Shown here piece by piece: positions 18,595-27,350 of a DNA stretch of 64,000 nucleotides. A program made the position numbers and the translations under genes. How positions within the stretch are numbered: the stretch's first letter is position 1; each line of letters opens with the position of its first letter. Location of the stretch: positions 1 through 64,000 of the forward strand of contig CADCHY010000012.1 in the NCBI GenBank assembly GCA_902801365.1, in the 5' to 3' direction. The notes beneath the pieces are model-generated. The model was not told the DNA's origin, did no database searches, and saw nothing but the letters and a program-made list of their open reading frames with translations. This stretch comes from an uncultured Succiniclasticum sp. (GTDB lineage: Bacteria > Bacillota > Negativicutes > Acidaminococcales > Acidaminococcaceae).

Positions 18595-18690
18595 TTTTCC
18601 CTGCATACAACGGTTTTCCTTCATACAAACCGGCGGTCGATGATCTCTGGCATCCTCTCAGCCCGGCACACGGGCTCCCTCGCATTTCGG
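18595..18690 (-). promoter_or_regulatory. THI-box (TPP riboswitch)-like element, divergent 3' half
   Basis: The 5' half matches the TPP aptamer: GGGAGCCC, a short loop, GGGCTGAGA (the conserved T-loop side of P2), a P3 hairpin, then GACC. The 3' end has GCAGGGAA, close to the conserved end of the class. The segment between (the pyrophosphate-sensing P4/P5 arm) does not match: the usual CCTGA and TAAT elements are missing and an alternative CGGTTT/AAACCG stem is present. It precedes a Phn-type importer. It could be a degenerate TPP riboswitch or a variant that senses a related ligand. Confidence 0.5.
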
Positions 18691-18920
18691 CTTCAGAAAA
18701 TATTTTCAAGACACACTGCTGAAATAAATTTGCGCAATGACCGCAGTCAGCGTGCAAACAATTAAGCTGCGTTTCCAGAACTTTCTAACCGGACCAGGGC
18801 GCTCCCCCAAGTCCTTCGCCACAAATAAATTTTATAAAATTATTGAATAAAGTTATTGAATTAAAACGTTTAAAAAGTTAAAAACACACAGAAAAAACTT
18901 CTGCGTGCTTTTAGTATAAT

Positions 18921-18936
18921 GGTTTCACGTGAAACA
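18921..18936. other. parS-like ParB-binding site
   Basis: GGTTTCACGTGAAACA differs by one base from the parS consensus TGTTTCACGTGAAACA and contains a perfect 14-base palindrome. It lies in the gene-free stretch 18370-19077 between the phnD leader and the TRAP receptor terminator. The rest of that stretch, apart from the leader elements, holds AT-rich sequence and no credible gene. Confidence 0.75.
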
Positions 18937-19012
18937 CGCAAGAAAAAACTGTAAAGCTCTTTGTTCGACAGAAAAACAAAACTGTATAGCTTACATTCTT
19001 CAAAAAGAAAAA

Positions 19013-19041
19013 CGTTCAGGCACAATTATTGTACCTGAACG
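19013..19041 (-). terminator. terminator of the symporter-TRAP operon
   Basis: CGTTCAGG and flanking bases pair with CCTGAACG and flanking bases; on the minus strand the stem is followed by TTTTTCTTTTT. It lies 36 bases after the TAXI receptor stop. Confidence 0.88.
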
Positions 19042-19077
19042 CATTCGATTAGGCAAGCTTATTCTCAGCCAACGCTT

Positions 19078-20094
19078 TTATTTCAGCACGCCGATTTCCT
19101 TGTAATATTTTTCAGCGCCGGGATGCAGCGGGATCTTGGCGATATCTTTTACTGCTTCAGCCGGTTTCAGGCCTTTCAGGTTCTTCTGGGACTGACCCAG
19201 TTCGTCGATGTGTTCCCAGAAGGTCTTGGTCAGCTGGTACACGGTATCTTCCTTCAGGTCGTGACGGCAGAACATAACCATCTTAATCGCGGAGGTGTTG
19301 ATGGCTTCTTTCTGGTTCGGATAGGTGCCTGCGGGAATGGTGTATTTCACATACCAGGGATATTTTTCCTGCAGCTTTTTAATAATGTCGTCGCTGATAT
19401 TTACCAGACGGCAGTTGGCGCTCAGAGCCTGGGAAACAGCAGAAGCCGGGGTACCGGACATGATCCAGGCGCCGTCGATGGTGCCGTTCTGCAGCATGTC
19501 AGCCGCGCCGCCGAAGGCGATGTATTCCGCTTTGATCTCTTCCGGGAATTTGATGCCGGCCGCGGTGAAATGGGTCTGGCATTCGTTATAGACGGAAGAA
19601 CCGGCAGAAGCTACCGCAAAATGTTTGCCCTTCACATCTTCCAGTTTCGTGATACCGGATTTATTGGTTACTACCACCTGGTTGGGATTCAGGTACAGGC
19701 CGGCGATAGCTTTCAGGTCTTTGTAGGCATGGCCTTTAAAGCTGTCGGTGCCGTTCATGCACTGGTACGCGTTGCTGCTGATGGCGATGGAAACCTGGGC
19801 TTCCCCGTCGGAAACCATGTTCAGGTTGGCAATGCCGCCGGCAGAAGCCTGGCTCGCCGCGCTGACGGAAGGAACGGTCTTGTTCCAATTATTGGTAATG
19901 GCAGCGCCTACTGCATACAGGGCGCCGGAAGCAGAAGCTGTCGGGAAATTGATCTTAATCTTTTCCGTCGCAGCCGCAGGAGCTTTTTTCGGAGCTTCCG
20001 CCTTTTTCTCTCCGCCGCCGCAGCCTGCCAGCGCGCCAATGATAAACATAGAGGCCAGGGATGCGCTCAATACGCGTTTCAGGGATTTTTTCAT
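19078..20094 (-). CDS. TAXI-family TRAP transporter receptor lipoprotein
   Basis: This is the extracytoplasmic solute receptor of a TAXI-type TRAP transporter, which often carries glutamate or other carboxylates. A lipoprotein signal ends IGALAGC, and an Ala-Pro-Lys linker follows. Family blocks include INFPTASASGALYAVGAAI at the mature start, VSIAISSNAYQC, and the GKHFAVASAGSSVYNE region. AAGGAGG precedes the ATG. The membrane partner is encoded 140 bases upstream. The substrate is not readable, but amino-acid fermenters use such systems for glutamate. Confidence 0.9.
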   Translation of the reverse strand: MKKSLKRVLSASLASMFIIGALAGCGGGEKKAEAPKKAPAAATEKIKINFPTASASGALYAVGAAITNNWNKTVPSVSAASQASAGGIANLNMVSDGEAQVSIAISSNAYQCMNGTDSFKGHAYKDLKAIAGLYLNPNQVVVTNKSGITKLEDVKGKHFAVASAGSSVYNECQTHFTAAGIKFPEEIKAEYIAFGGAADMLQNGTIDGAWIMSGTPASAVSQALSANCRLVNISDDIIKKLQEKYPWYVKYTIPAGTYPNQKEAINTSAIKMVMFCRHDLKEDTVYQLTKTFWEHIDELGQSQKNLKGLKPAEAVKDIAKIPLHPGAEKYYKEIGVLK

Positions 20095-20234
20095 ATTTTT
20101 TTCCTCCTTAAAAAGTTAACAAGTTCAGGTGATGCTGCTTCAACTATTATATCGCTTTTTTCAAAAAAATAACAGTATTTCCTGTTTGCAGTCTGTATAA
20201 AATTTTGCGTCAGAAAAAATTATTCAACTACAAC

Positions 20235-22223
20235 TCAGCTTTTCTTCCTTCTTATGAATTGCAGCGCGCCGATCACCACCAGGCAGATTAAACCCGCAAA
20301 ATCAGTGAACATGCCCGGGTACAGCATCGCCGGCGCCGCGGCCACCAGAATAATCCGTTCCAACACATTGCATTTCTGAACCAGCCAGCCTTCCAGACCG
20401 GCTACCAGGGCGACGGTTCCCACGCAGGCTGTGAATACGGTCCATAAGGTTGTTGCTAATGCCGCGTTAGGATCCACCCCGATCAACAGCACCGGGTTAT
20501 CCAGGAAGAAGAAGGGGATGATAAAACCGATCAGCCCCAACCGCACTGCCCACAGCCCCGTCTTCGTCTGATCGGAACCGGCGATGCCGGAAGCCACATA
20601 GGCGCTCATGGCAACGGGCGGGGTGATATTGGACAGGCAGGCATAGATGAGGCAGAACAGATGGGAGGTCAGGGGCAGCACGCCGGCCTTGATCAGCACC
20701 GGAACCGCCACCGCCTGCACGATAACGTAAGCGGCCACGCCGGGCACGCCCATGCCCAGGATCGTGGACATGATCATGACCAGAAGGCCCGTCACGTAAA
20801 TATTGTCATTGTTAATTACATTCAGGATCAGGTAACCCATGTTCAGACCCATGCTGGTAAGGGTCACCGTGCCGATGATGACGCCGATGATGACGCAGCA
20901 GACGCCAACGGAAATGGCGCCCTTAGCCCCTTCCACCGTGGCCTCGATGATCTTGTTCCAGGTCATGCGGGTCTCTTTCCGGATCCAGCTGGCCCCGATG
21001 GTGGCGAAGATGGCTATGACCGCGGCATACAAGGGCGTGTAGCCCGCAAACATGAGGGCGATCAGCACAACCAGAGGAATCACCAGATGCCCCTGTTCCC
21101 GGATCACTTTCATCGCGTCGGGAATGTTTTCCTTGGACAGACCCGAAAGCCCCAGGCGTTTCGCTTCAAAATGCACGGACATGAGCAGGCCCAGATAATA
21201 CAGGAACGCCGGCACGATCGCTGCCAGCATAACTTTCGTGTAACTCAGATTCAGAAACTCCGCCATAACAAAGCCGACCGCGCCCATGATGGGAGGACAG
21301 AACTGGCCGCCGGTAGAAGCCACCGCTTCCACCGCCCCGGCAAATTCTTTCCGGTACCCGGTCCGTTTCATCAGAGGAATGGTAATGGTACCCGTGGTGG
21401 CCACATTGGCAATGGCGGAACCGTTGATCATACCCATGAGGGCAGAGGCCACTACCGCAACCTTTGCCGGACCGCCGGGGGTCTGACCCACTAATGTGAG
21501 GGAAAAATCGTTGATGAATTTGGAAAAGCCGCTGTGTTTTAAGAACGCGCCGAACACAACAAAGAGGAAAATGTACGTAGCCGATACGCCGATACCGGTG
21601 CCCAGCACACCCTGGGTCCCCCAGAACTGGGTGATCAGCACCCGCTTCAGAGTAAAGCCGTTATGTCCCAGCAGCCCCGGCAGAAACGCGCCGAACCAGT
21701 TGTAACCCAAAAAGATCAGGGCCAGCAGCGCCAGATTGCCGGAAGCGCGCCGGGCCGCTTCAAACACCACCAGCAGCGCCACCGCCGCAATGCCCACCTC
21801 AAAGGAATCCACACGTCCCCCGGTCTCGGCGATGCGGGTAAAATTCGTAATCAGGTAACCGAAAGAACCGGTTCCCAGCAAAATCAGAAGGATATCCCAG
21901 ACAGGCGGCAGCTTCCATACACGCTTCTCTTTTTTGTATGTAGGGAACAGCAAAAACGTAAACAGCAGCAAAAAGATACAGTGGAACGCCCGCAGGTTAA
22001 TGGCGCTGATCGCCCCCAGCGTAGTGAAATACAGCTGGAATACCGTCCAGACGCAGAGCAGAACCACCAATATTTTACTCATGGGACCGATATAGGTCCG
22101 CATGCGGGAGTCCGCTTCCTTTTCTTCCAGCAATTCCTGCGCCTTTTTGTCCAGCTCTTTCTGTAGCTGCGCTTCGTCCTTTACTTTTTCAGGATTTACT
22201 GCCGCTTTTTCTTTCCCCTGCAT
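20235..22223 (-). CDS. TRAP transporter permease, fused small and large subunits (4TM/12TM)
   Basis: The protein fuses the DctQ-type four-helix subunit to the DctM-type twelve-helix subunit, as is normal for TAXI-TRAP systems. Typical segments are the KHSGFSKFINDFSLTLVGQ block, GSAIANVATTGTITIPLMK near residue 275, and GGQFCPPIMGAVGF. A charged N-terminal region of about 45 residues precedes the first helix. I place the start at the ATG at 22223, which has GAGGGG upstream; an in-frame ATG eight codons earlier (22247) lacks one. It shares an operon with the NSS symporter upstream and the receptor downstream. Confidence 0.92.
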   Translation of the reverse strand: MQGKEKAAVNPEKVKDEAQLQKELDKKAQELLEEKEADSRMRTYIGPMSKILVVLLCVWTVFQLYFTTLGAISAINLRAFHCIFLLLFTFLLFPTYKKEKRVWKLPPVWDILLILLGTGSFGYLITNFTRIAETGGRVDSFEVGIAAVALLVVFEAARRASGNLALLALIFLGYNWFGAFLPGLLGHNGFTLKRVLITQFWGTQGVLGTGIGVSATYIFLFVVFGAFLKHSGFSKFINDFSLTLVGQTPGGPAKVAVVASALMGMINGSAIANVATTGTITIPLMKRTGYRKEFAGAVEAVASTGGQFCPPIMGAVGFVMAEFLNLSYTKVMLAAIVPAFLYYLGLLMSVHFEAKRLGLSGLSKENIPDAMKVIREQGHLVIPLVVLIALMFAGYTPLYAAVIAIFATIGASWIRKETRMTWNKIIEATVEGAKGAISVGVCCVIIGVIIGTVTLTSMGLNMGYLILNVINNDNIYVTGLLVMIMSTILGMGVPGVAAYVIVQAVAVPVLIKAGVLPLTSHLFCLIYACLSNITPPVAMSAYVASGIAGSDQTKTGLWAVRLGLIGFIIPFFFLDNPVLLIGVDPNAALATTLWTVFTACVGTVALVAGLEGWLVQKCNVLERIILVAAAPAMLYPGMFTDFAGLICLVVIGALQFIRRKKS

Positions 22224-22301
22224 AAAACACAATCCCCTCTTCAACATACCGGCCGGCTGACGGAATGCCGTTCATCCGGAAACTTCCCGGTTAAACCGGC
22301 G

Positions 22302-23699
22302 TCAGTTAAACACGCCAAAAGCCTGTAAGAATAATATAAACAGCAGTACCGGCGTAACATATTTGACCATAACCCGGTACATGCTTTTACGTCCAAATGT
22401 ATATTTGCCCTGCTCGATTTCTTCAATGATCCAGTCCGCCCCGACGACCCAACCGATCAGCAGGCATTCGCCAATAGCCACCAGCGGCATGAACACGATA
22501 TTACTGATATAATCCATCAGATCCAGGATCTGGGCCACCGCCCCGTTAGGCAGCGGCAGTTCGAAATAGGCCACATTATAACCCAGGCATACAATGATGC
22601 CGCCGATCAGGGCATACAGGCCAATCAGCAGCGTAGCCTTGGAACGTTCCCAGTCGAACCGGTCCATAAAGCTTGCTACGATAGCCTCCTGCACCGACAT
22701 GGCGGAAGTCAGCGCCGCAAAGGTAACCATAACGAAGAAAACAGTTCCCACGACAGCTCCGGCGGAGCCCATGGCTGCAAAAACCTTCGGCAGGGAGATA
22801 AACATCAGCGACGGACCCGCGGACATGCCTTCCTTGCCCATAAAGGTGTAGACCGCCGGAATGATCATGACACCGGCCAGAAACGCCGCCAGGGTATCAA
22901 ACAGTTCAATGTGGTTGATGGACTGGCTCAGGTCCACATCTTTTTTCGCATACGAGCCGTAGGCAACCATGATGCCCATCGCTACCGAAATGGAATAAAA
23001 CAGCTGCCCCATGGCGTCCATCAGTACATTCAGAAATTTGCTGAAGGTAATGCCTTCCAGGTTGGGAACCGTATATACCAGAAACCCTTCCCACCCCGTG
23101 CGGGTGACGCCGGACGCATCGGTATAACTTAACGTGAGGGAGTACAGCGATACCCCGATAATCATAAGGAAAAAGACCGGCATCAATACTTTGGAATACT
23201 GTTCAATCCCCTTTTCCACGCCAAGATAAATAATAAACACAACCGCTGCCATAAAAATCGCAAACCAGAAGATCGGCTCCCAGGTACTGGTGATAAAACC
23301 GGTAAAGTATTTATCCCCTGCTGCTGCCAGACCGGCGCCGCTGACAAACGCCGCCAGATATTTTAACACCCAGCCGCCGATGACACAGTAGTACGGCAAA
23401 ATCAAAACCGGCACGAGGCAGGCCAGCACACCGATTACGTGACCCCGCTTATCCATCTGGGTATACGCCGTTAACGGCCCCTGCCGGGTCTTACGCCCAA
23501 TGGCGATTTCCGAAGACAACAACGTATAACCAAAGGTTGCCACCAGCACAAGATAACAAACCAAAAACAAACCGCCGCCGTCGCGGGCAGCCAGAAACGG
23601 AAACCGCCAGATATTTCCCAGCCCAATGGCGCTGGCTGCCGAAGCCAGAACAAAACCAAGCGTTCCCGTAAAATTATTTCTTTCCTTTTCCTGATCCAA
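22302..23699 (-). CDS. Neurotransmitter:sodium symporter family (NSS/SNF) transporter
   Basis: This is a LeuT-fold sodium-coupled amino-acid symporter. The conserved helix-1 signature SAIGLGNIWRFPFLAARDGGG is near the N-terminus; about eleven to twelve hydrophobic helices follow. No ATG is present near the start. The best-placed start is a TTG (codon for Leu before DQEKERNNF) with GGGGGA seven bases upstream; another TTG lies 15 bases earlier without a ribosome site. It is the first gene of the operon with the TRAP permease and receptor, so two amino-acid importers may be co-expressed. Confidence 0.88.
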   Translation of the reverse strand: MDQEKERNNFTGTLGFVLASAASAIGLGNIWRFPFLAARDGGGLFLVCYLVLVATFGYTLLSSEIAIGRKTRQGPLTAYTQMDKRGHVIGVLACLVPVLILPYYCVIGGWVLKYLAAFVSGAGLAAAGDKYFTGFITSTWEPIFWFAIFMAAVVFIIYLGVEKGIEQYSKVLMPVFFLMIIGVSLYSLTLSYTDASGVTRTGWEGFLVYTVPNLEGITFSKFLNVLMDAMGQLFYSISVAMGIMVAYGSYAKKDVDLSQSINHIELFDTLAAFLAGVMIIPAVYTFMGKEGMSAGPSLMFISLPKVFAAMGSAGAVVGTVFFVMVTFAALTSAMSVQEAIVASFMDRFDWERSKATLLIGLYALIGGIIVCLGYNVAYFELPLPNGAVAQILDLMDYISNIVFMPLVAIGECLLIGWVVGADWIIEEIEQGKYTFGRKSMYRVMVKYVTPVLLFILFLQAFGVFN

Positions 23700-23876
23700 A
23701 CGAATGTCCCCCAAGTCTCTGAAAAAAATTTTGTGCCAGTGTTTTCACATATCTGTCACAATAATAATGTTCATTATAATATGAAAATAACTTTAAAGCA
23801 ACTTATAATTACACAGAAAACATCTTTTCGGCAAGAGGTTGTATTCCGGGCGCTCCCCTGTCAGGCAGACTAAAAA

Positions 23877-23916
23877 ACGCTTTCAGGCGTTACCATAAAC
23901 GCAAGCCTGAAAGCGT
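23877..23916 (-). terminator. terminator after the RsiV-like gene
   Basis: ACGCTTTCAGGC pairs perfectly with GCCTGAAAGCGT; on the minus strand the stem runs into TTTTTTAG. It lies 27 bases after the gene stop. Confidence 0.88.
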
Positions 23917-23942
23917 ATATTACCTAAATGAAAACTGCCGGG

Positions 23943-24722
23943 TTATTTCATATACTTTTTGTTAAACAGCGTCTCATTTCCCTTAAAGGGAATAAAAGCC
24001 TCAACCGGTCCCATCACTGCAGGTCCCAGGGTTTCCGGCGGGAAAATCATGGTGATCCCTTCATAACCCCATGTCCATCTCAGAGGCGGTTCCCCGGCAT
24101 AATCCCTCCGGAACAGGTCGTCCACAACGGTCTTGTAGTTATCGTAATAAAACAGCCCCCGCTCCTTTTTCACCTTTTCCAGGGCCGGCTTCACATACAT
24201 ATCACGGAACTCGGCACGTTTGCCGGGAGCCAGTGCGTCGTCCATCGTTATGAAATTGCCGGTCACCGGATCAAAGTTGTAGGTAACAATATCGATATTC
24301 GGATGGGCCCCGCCCCGGCTCTGATAATACTCTACGTAGAGACTGAGGATGTTCCGGTCCAGATATCTCTGCCAGACCCTCTCTTCCAGCAGATAGTACA
24401 TATAATCTTCCGGGCGGTGCTTTTTCAGTTCCACTGCGTCCTTGTAATCTTCCCGTGCTTCGTCTTCCATGCGGTAATTCCACTCCCGGTTATGCACCTG
24501 CTCCAGCTTTTGCGCCAGGGCCGGGAACGCGTCCGCATTCTCCACGATCAGGCGGGTGTAATCGGTAACGATACAAACCTGACCCTGGGGTGTCCGGTAC
24601 TCCTTCTTCTGCTGCTCCATGCGGATCTCAGGCAGAACATCCGCCGGCGTTTCCGCAAAACAGGGAAGCGCTGCGCATAACATCAACAACGTGGCAACAA
24701 GGCTTACCGCAAACTTTTTCAT
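23943..24722 (-). CDS. Secreted RsiV/DUF3298-like protein
   Basis: A 259-residue exported protein with a Sec signal peptide (cut after ALPCFAE). It carries the DUF4163/DUF3298 pattern: YRLIVEN-type early strands, then SRGGAHPNIDIVTYNFD and TGNFITMDDALAP, and a C-terminal EGITMIFPPETLGP strand. RsiV-type anti-sigma factors and periplasmic proteins share this fold; no anti-sigma N-terminal domain is seen here, so the role is unknown. AAGGAGG precedes the ATG. It is transcribed alone, divergent from the lipoprotein gene at 24972. Confidence 0.78.
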   Translation of the reverse strand: MKKFAVSLVATLLMLCAALPCFAETPADVLPEIRMEQQKKEYRTPQGQVCIVTDYTRLIVENADAFPALAQKLEQVHNREWNYRMEDEAREDYKDAVELKKHRPEDYMYYLLEERVWQRYLDRNILSLYVEYYQSRGGAHPNIDIVTYNFDPVTGNFITMDDALAPGKRAEFRDMYVKPALEKVKKERGLFYYDNYKTVVDDLFRRDYAGEPPLRWTWGYEGITMIFPPETLGPAVMGPVEAFIPFKGNETLFNKKYMK

Positions 24723-24971
24723 TTTATAGTACCTCCTTCAGCCGCCCGGTCACAGAAACCCGTCAGCAATTTTATACAAGACGAAACCGGCAGTCGCCCG
24801 CCCCGAAAAAAGAAAAGCCGTCATAAAACGGTAACGGTTCCCGCATGAACATAAGCAAAAACCGAAACGAAGGCTTACTCTCCTCTACAATTTATTATAG
24901 CTATTTTAACACAGATATTCTATAATATAAATGATGTTATGATGATTTTCTCGAAAGGAGCGGACCATCCT

Positions 24972-26195
24972 ATGAAACGACTGCTGACCTTCTGCCTGGC
25001 AATCCTTTTCTGCCTGTTCTTTTCCGGATGTTATCTGGATGACTTCACTTCCTCCGAACAGAACAAACAGTACGACAGCGCCATAAAAATCTTTAAAGAA
25101 TACCTAGCCAAAACGGATCCCAACGCAAAAATCAAAGAGGTTTCCAGCGAGAAGTATCTGGGCGAGAACCACCAGATGCAACTGACGGAATTTGTAAGCG
25201 GCGAATACCAGTCCGGCAGCAAAAAGCTGAAGTTCGCCGTCAACACAAAAACAGGAGACATCTATACCTCCGAACGGGCTGATTTATACGCGGCAAAAAC
25301 AGCCGCTCTGGTCAACGACATGCTGGGGCTGCAATGGACCGCGGTAAAACCGGTGGTTCACATCTCGTCCCGGGTGGATATGCACGGCAAAAAGCCGCCA
25401 ATCGGGGGCAGCAACGAAGACAGCGAACTCAGTGGCGTGCTTCCCGTTACGATTAAGGACATGGACGCCTTTGCCAAAGACTCTTTTAAAAACAAAAATT
25501 ATTCCGTCTCCCTGCATTTTATCTACACCGGGTCTCCCTTGCGCCGGGCGGTGATGGAGACGGCGGCGGAACAATTCGGCAGCCGCGTACGCCTGGATCT
25601 GCAGCGTTTCCCGGATGAGCTGCAAAAAGACGTGGAAGCGGCCAGCCGCGCTGCCTGGGGCGAGAACCCCCGGTGGCCGATGAACGGGTACGACTCCCTG
25701 GCCGTTGAATCCCTGACAATCCACGGAAGCGACAAACTTGAACACAAACAGTGGCAGGACTACAAAGGCAAAGCGCCCTTTACCATCCATTACCCTGCCC
25801 GCACCCTTGTGCGGGAAAAACAGAAAGACAGCTCCTATAAAGAACAGGAAAGCCGTTTCGACATAACCCGCGACATGCAGATTAAACAAAACGGAAAGTC
25901 GTTTGAATTTGTCACAACCAACAACCGCAAAGTAAAATTCTTTGTCTTTATGGACAGCCTGGCCCCGGCCGATAACGTAACCGCCATCGCAGCACGCAAC
26001 CGTAAATTCCACGACGCCGCCTACAACGAATACGGGTGGCATCCCGTACTGGAGCGCTGGTGCATCGGACAAAAAATACACAAAACAAGCAGCCCCAATC
26101 AGATATACGCCATGGAAGAAAACGACCTGATCATCATCGGCAACGAAGGCTTGAACAAACTGAAGCCCAAACAGAAAGAGGCAGAGAAGAAATAA
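24972..26195 (+). CDS. Large lipoprotein of unknown function
   Basis: I do not recognise the family. The start at 24972 has AAAGGAG upstream and gives a clear lipoprotein signal (LFCLFFSGC); the frame is open 33 bases further upstream but without a ribosome site. The mature protein of about 385 residues is mixed alpha/beta, rich in Lys and Asp, with no membrane helix after the anchor and repeated basic YKEQESRFDITRDM-type strands in the C-terminal third. A TATAAT box at 24921-24926 is a likely -10 element. It is probably a surface or periplasmic protein and is monocistronic. Confidence 0.72.
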   Translation: MKRLLTFCLAILFCLFFSGCYLDDFTSSEQNKQYDSAIKIFKEYLAKTDPNAKIKEVSSEKYLGENHQMQLTEFVSGEYQSGSKKLKFAVNTKTGDIYTSERADLYAAKTAALVNDMLGLQWTAVKPVVHISSRVDMHGKKPPIGGSNEDSELSGVLPVTIKDMDAFAKDSFKNKNYSVSLHFIYTGSPLRRAVMETAAEQFGSRVRLDLQRFPDELQKDVEAASRAAWGENPRWPMNGYDSLAVESLTIHGSDKLEHKQWQDYKGKAPFTIHYPARTLVREKQKDSSYKEQESRFDITRDMQIKQNGKSFEFVTTNNRKVKFFVFMDSLAPADNVTAIAARNRKFHDAAYNEYGWHPVLERWCIGQKIHKTSSPNQIYAMEENDLIIIGNEGLNKLKPKQKEAEKK

Positions 26196-26398
26196 CCGCA
26201 AAAACACAATTTTGACAAATAATTGTCATACAATAGCTACAATCAATAATCGGAAAGCCGGCGCAAGCCGCAAAACGTTACCGAACGCCGCAACGCTTTC
26301 CTTAACGCATCAATGCATACACAAATGCCGGCGCGCTCCGCTTCCGTTTCGTCTTATTTTTCGCAAAACAGTCAATTACTTTACGGGAGGAACTCATC

Positions 26399-27196
26399 AT
26401 GAAAAAAACTGCCATCATCTGCACGGCCCTTCTTGCCTTAGCCTGTTCCGCGACGGCTTTCGCCGCTTCTTCTTCGGAAACGTTAGCGGACAAATTGGGC
26501 ATTCCTACGGGCACCAAAATTTTTGCCACGGAAACCACGGAAAAAGAAAAACCTGCCGAACAGCAGAAAAAAACAGAAAAGGCCACTTCCATGGATCTGG
26601 TGCTGATCCTTGATAAATCCGGCTCCATGTACGGACTGGAAAAAGACACCATCGGCGGCTTCAACTCCATGCTGGACAAACAGCGGCAGAGCGAACTGCC
26701 GGTGAAAGTAACGGCCGTCATGTTCAATAACGCGGTTTCCACCATCTATGAACGCACCGACCTGGATAAAGTGAAAAACATTACCGATAAAGAATACACC
26801 CCCCAGGGCACCACGGCCCTGCTGGACGCCGTCGGCAACACCCTGTCCCAGATGAAAACCCTGCCGGACATCGATGCCAAAGGCAATAAAGTGCTGGTGG
26901 TCATCACCACGGACGGCAAGGAAAACGCTTCCAAAGAGTGGACCTACCCGAAAGTAAAAGCGCTGATCTCCGAACTGCAGGAAAAGAATTTTGAATTTGT
27001 CTTCCTGGGCGCCAACATTGACGCGGCCGCAGCGGCGCAGAACATCGGCATCAAAAAGGAAAATGCCGTGAAATACAGAAACACCCAGTCCGGCGTGAAG
27101 GCCAACTTCCGCGCCGTGAACGCCATGGTAGCCGATTATGCAGCCGGCGAAATGGAATCCGGAAACTGGAAGAAAGAAGTAGAAGAAGACAAATAA
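26399..27196 (+). CDS. Secreted von Willebrand A domain protein
   Basis: A 265-residue exported protein with a Sec signal peptide (cut near ATAFAA) and one VWA domain. The MIDAS metal site is DKSGSM near residue 74, with the distal TTALLD and ITTDGKEN elements. The arrangement (MDLVLILDKSGSM, a GGFNSML helix and FLGANIDAAAAAQNIG) matches bacterial VWA proteins thought to mediate protein contacts. GGGAGG precedes the ATG. It is alone between a lipoprotein gene and a shared terminator. Confidence 0.85.
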   Translation: MKKTAIICTALLALACSATAFAASSSETLADKLGIPTGTKIFATETTEKEKPAEQQKKTEKATSMDLVLILDKSGSMYGLEKDTIGGFNSMLDKQRQSELPVKVTAVMFNNAVSTIYERTDLDKVKNITDKEYTPQGTTALLDAVGNTLSQMKTLPDIDAKGNKVLVVITTDGKENASKEWTYPKVKALISELQEKNFEFVFLGANIDAAAAAQNIGIKKENAVKYRNTQSGVKANFRAVNAMVADYAAGEMESGNWKKEVEEDK

Positions 27197-27307
27197 AAAG
27201 AAAAGCAAAACAAGAAAAACTGTCACACACCGAACGACATATACAAAACATAGCGCATCGAACGTCACATACAAAACGACAAGCATAGAACATCGCATTC
27301 AAACAAA

Positions 27308-27346
27308 AAAACCGCCGGAGCCCGCTAACAGGGTTCCGGCAGTTTT
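27308..27346. terminator. bidirectional terminator
   Basis: A 16-pair stem (AAAACCGCCGGAGCCC against GGGTTCCGGCAGTTTT, with two wobble pairs) separates the convergent VWA and methyltransferase genes. Confidence 0.85.
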
Positions 27347-27350
27347 ATTT

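Noticed and set aside
18595-18690. Cobalamin or SAM riboswitch in the phnD leader
   Set aside because: The B12-box and SAM core elements are absent; the GGGCTGAGA block fits only the TPP class.
18492-18765. Two short plus-strand open frames in the phnD leader
   Set aside because: No ribosome site and no recognisable composition; they overlap the conserved riboswitch-like RNA on the other strand.
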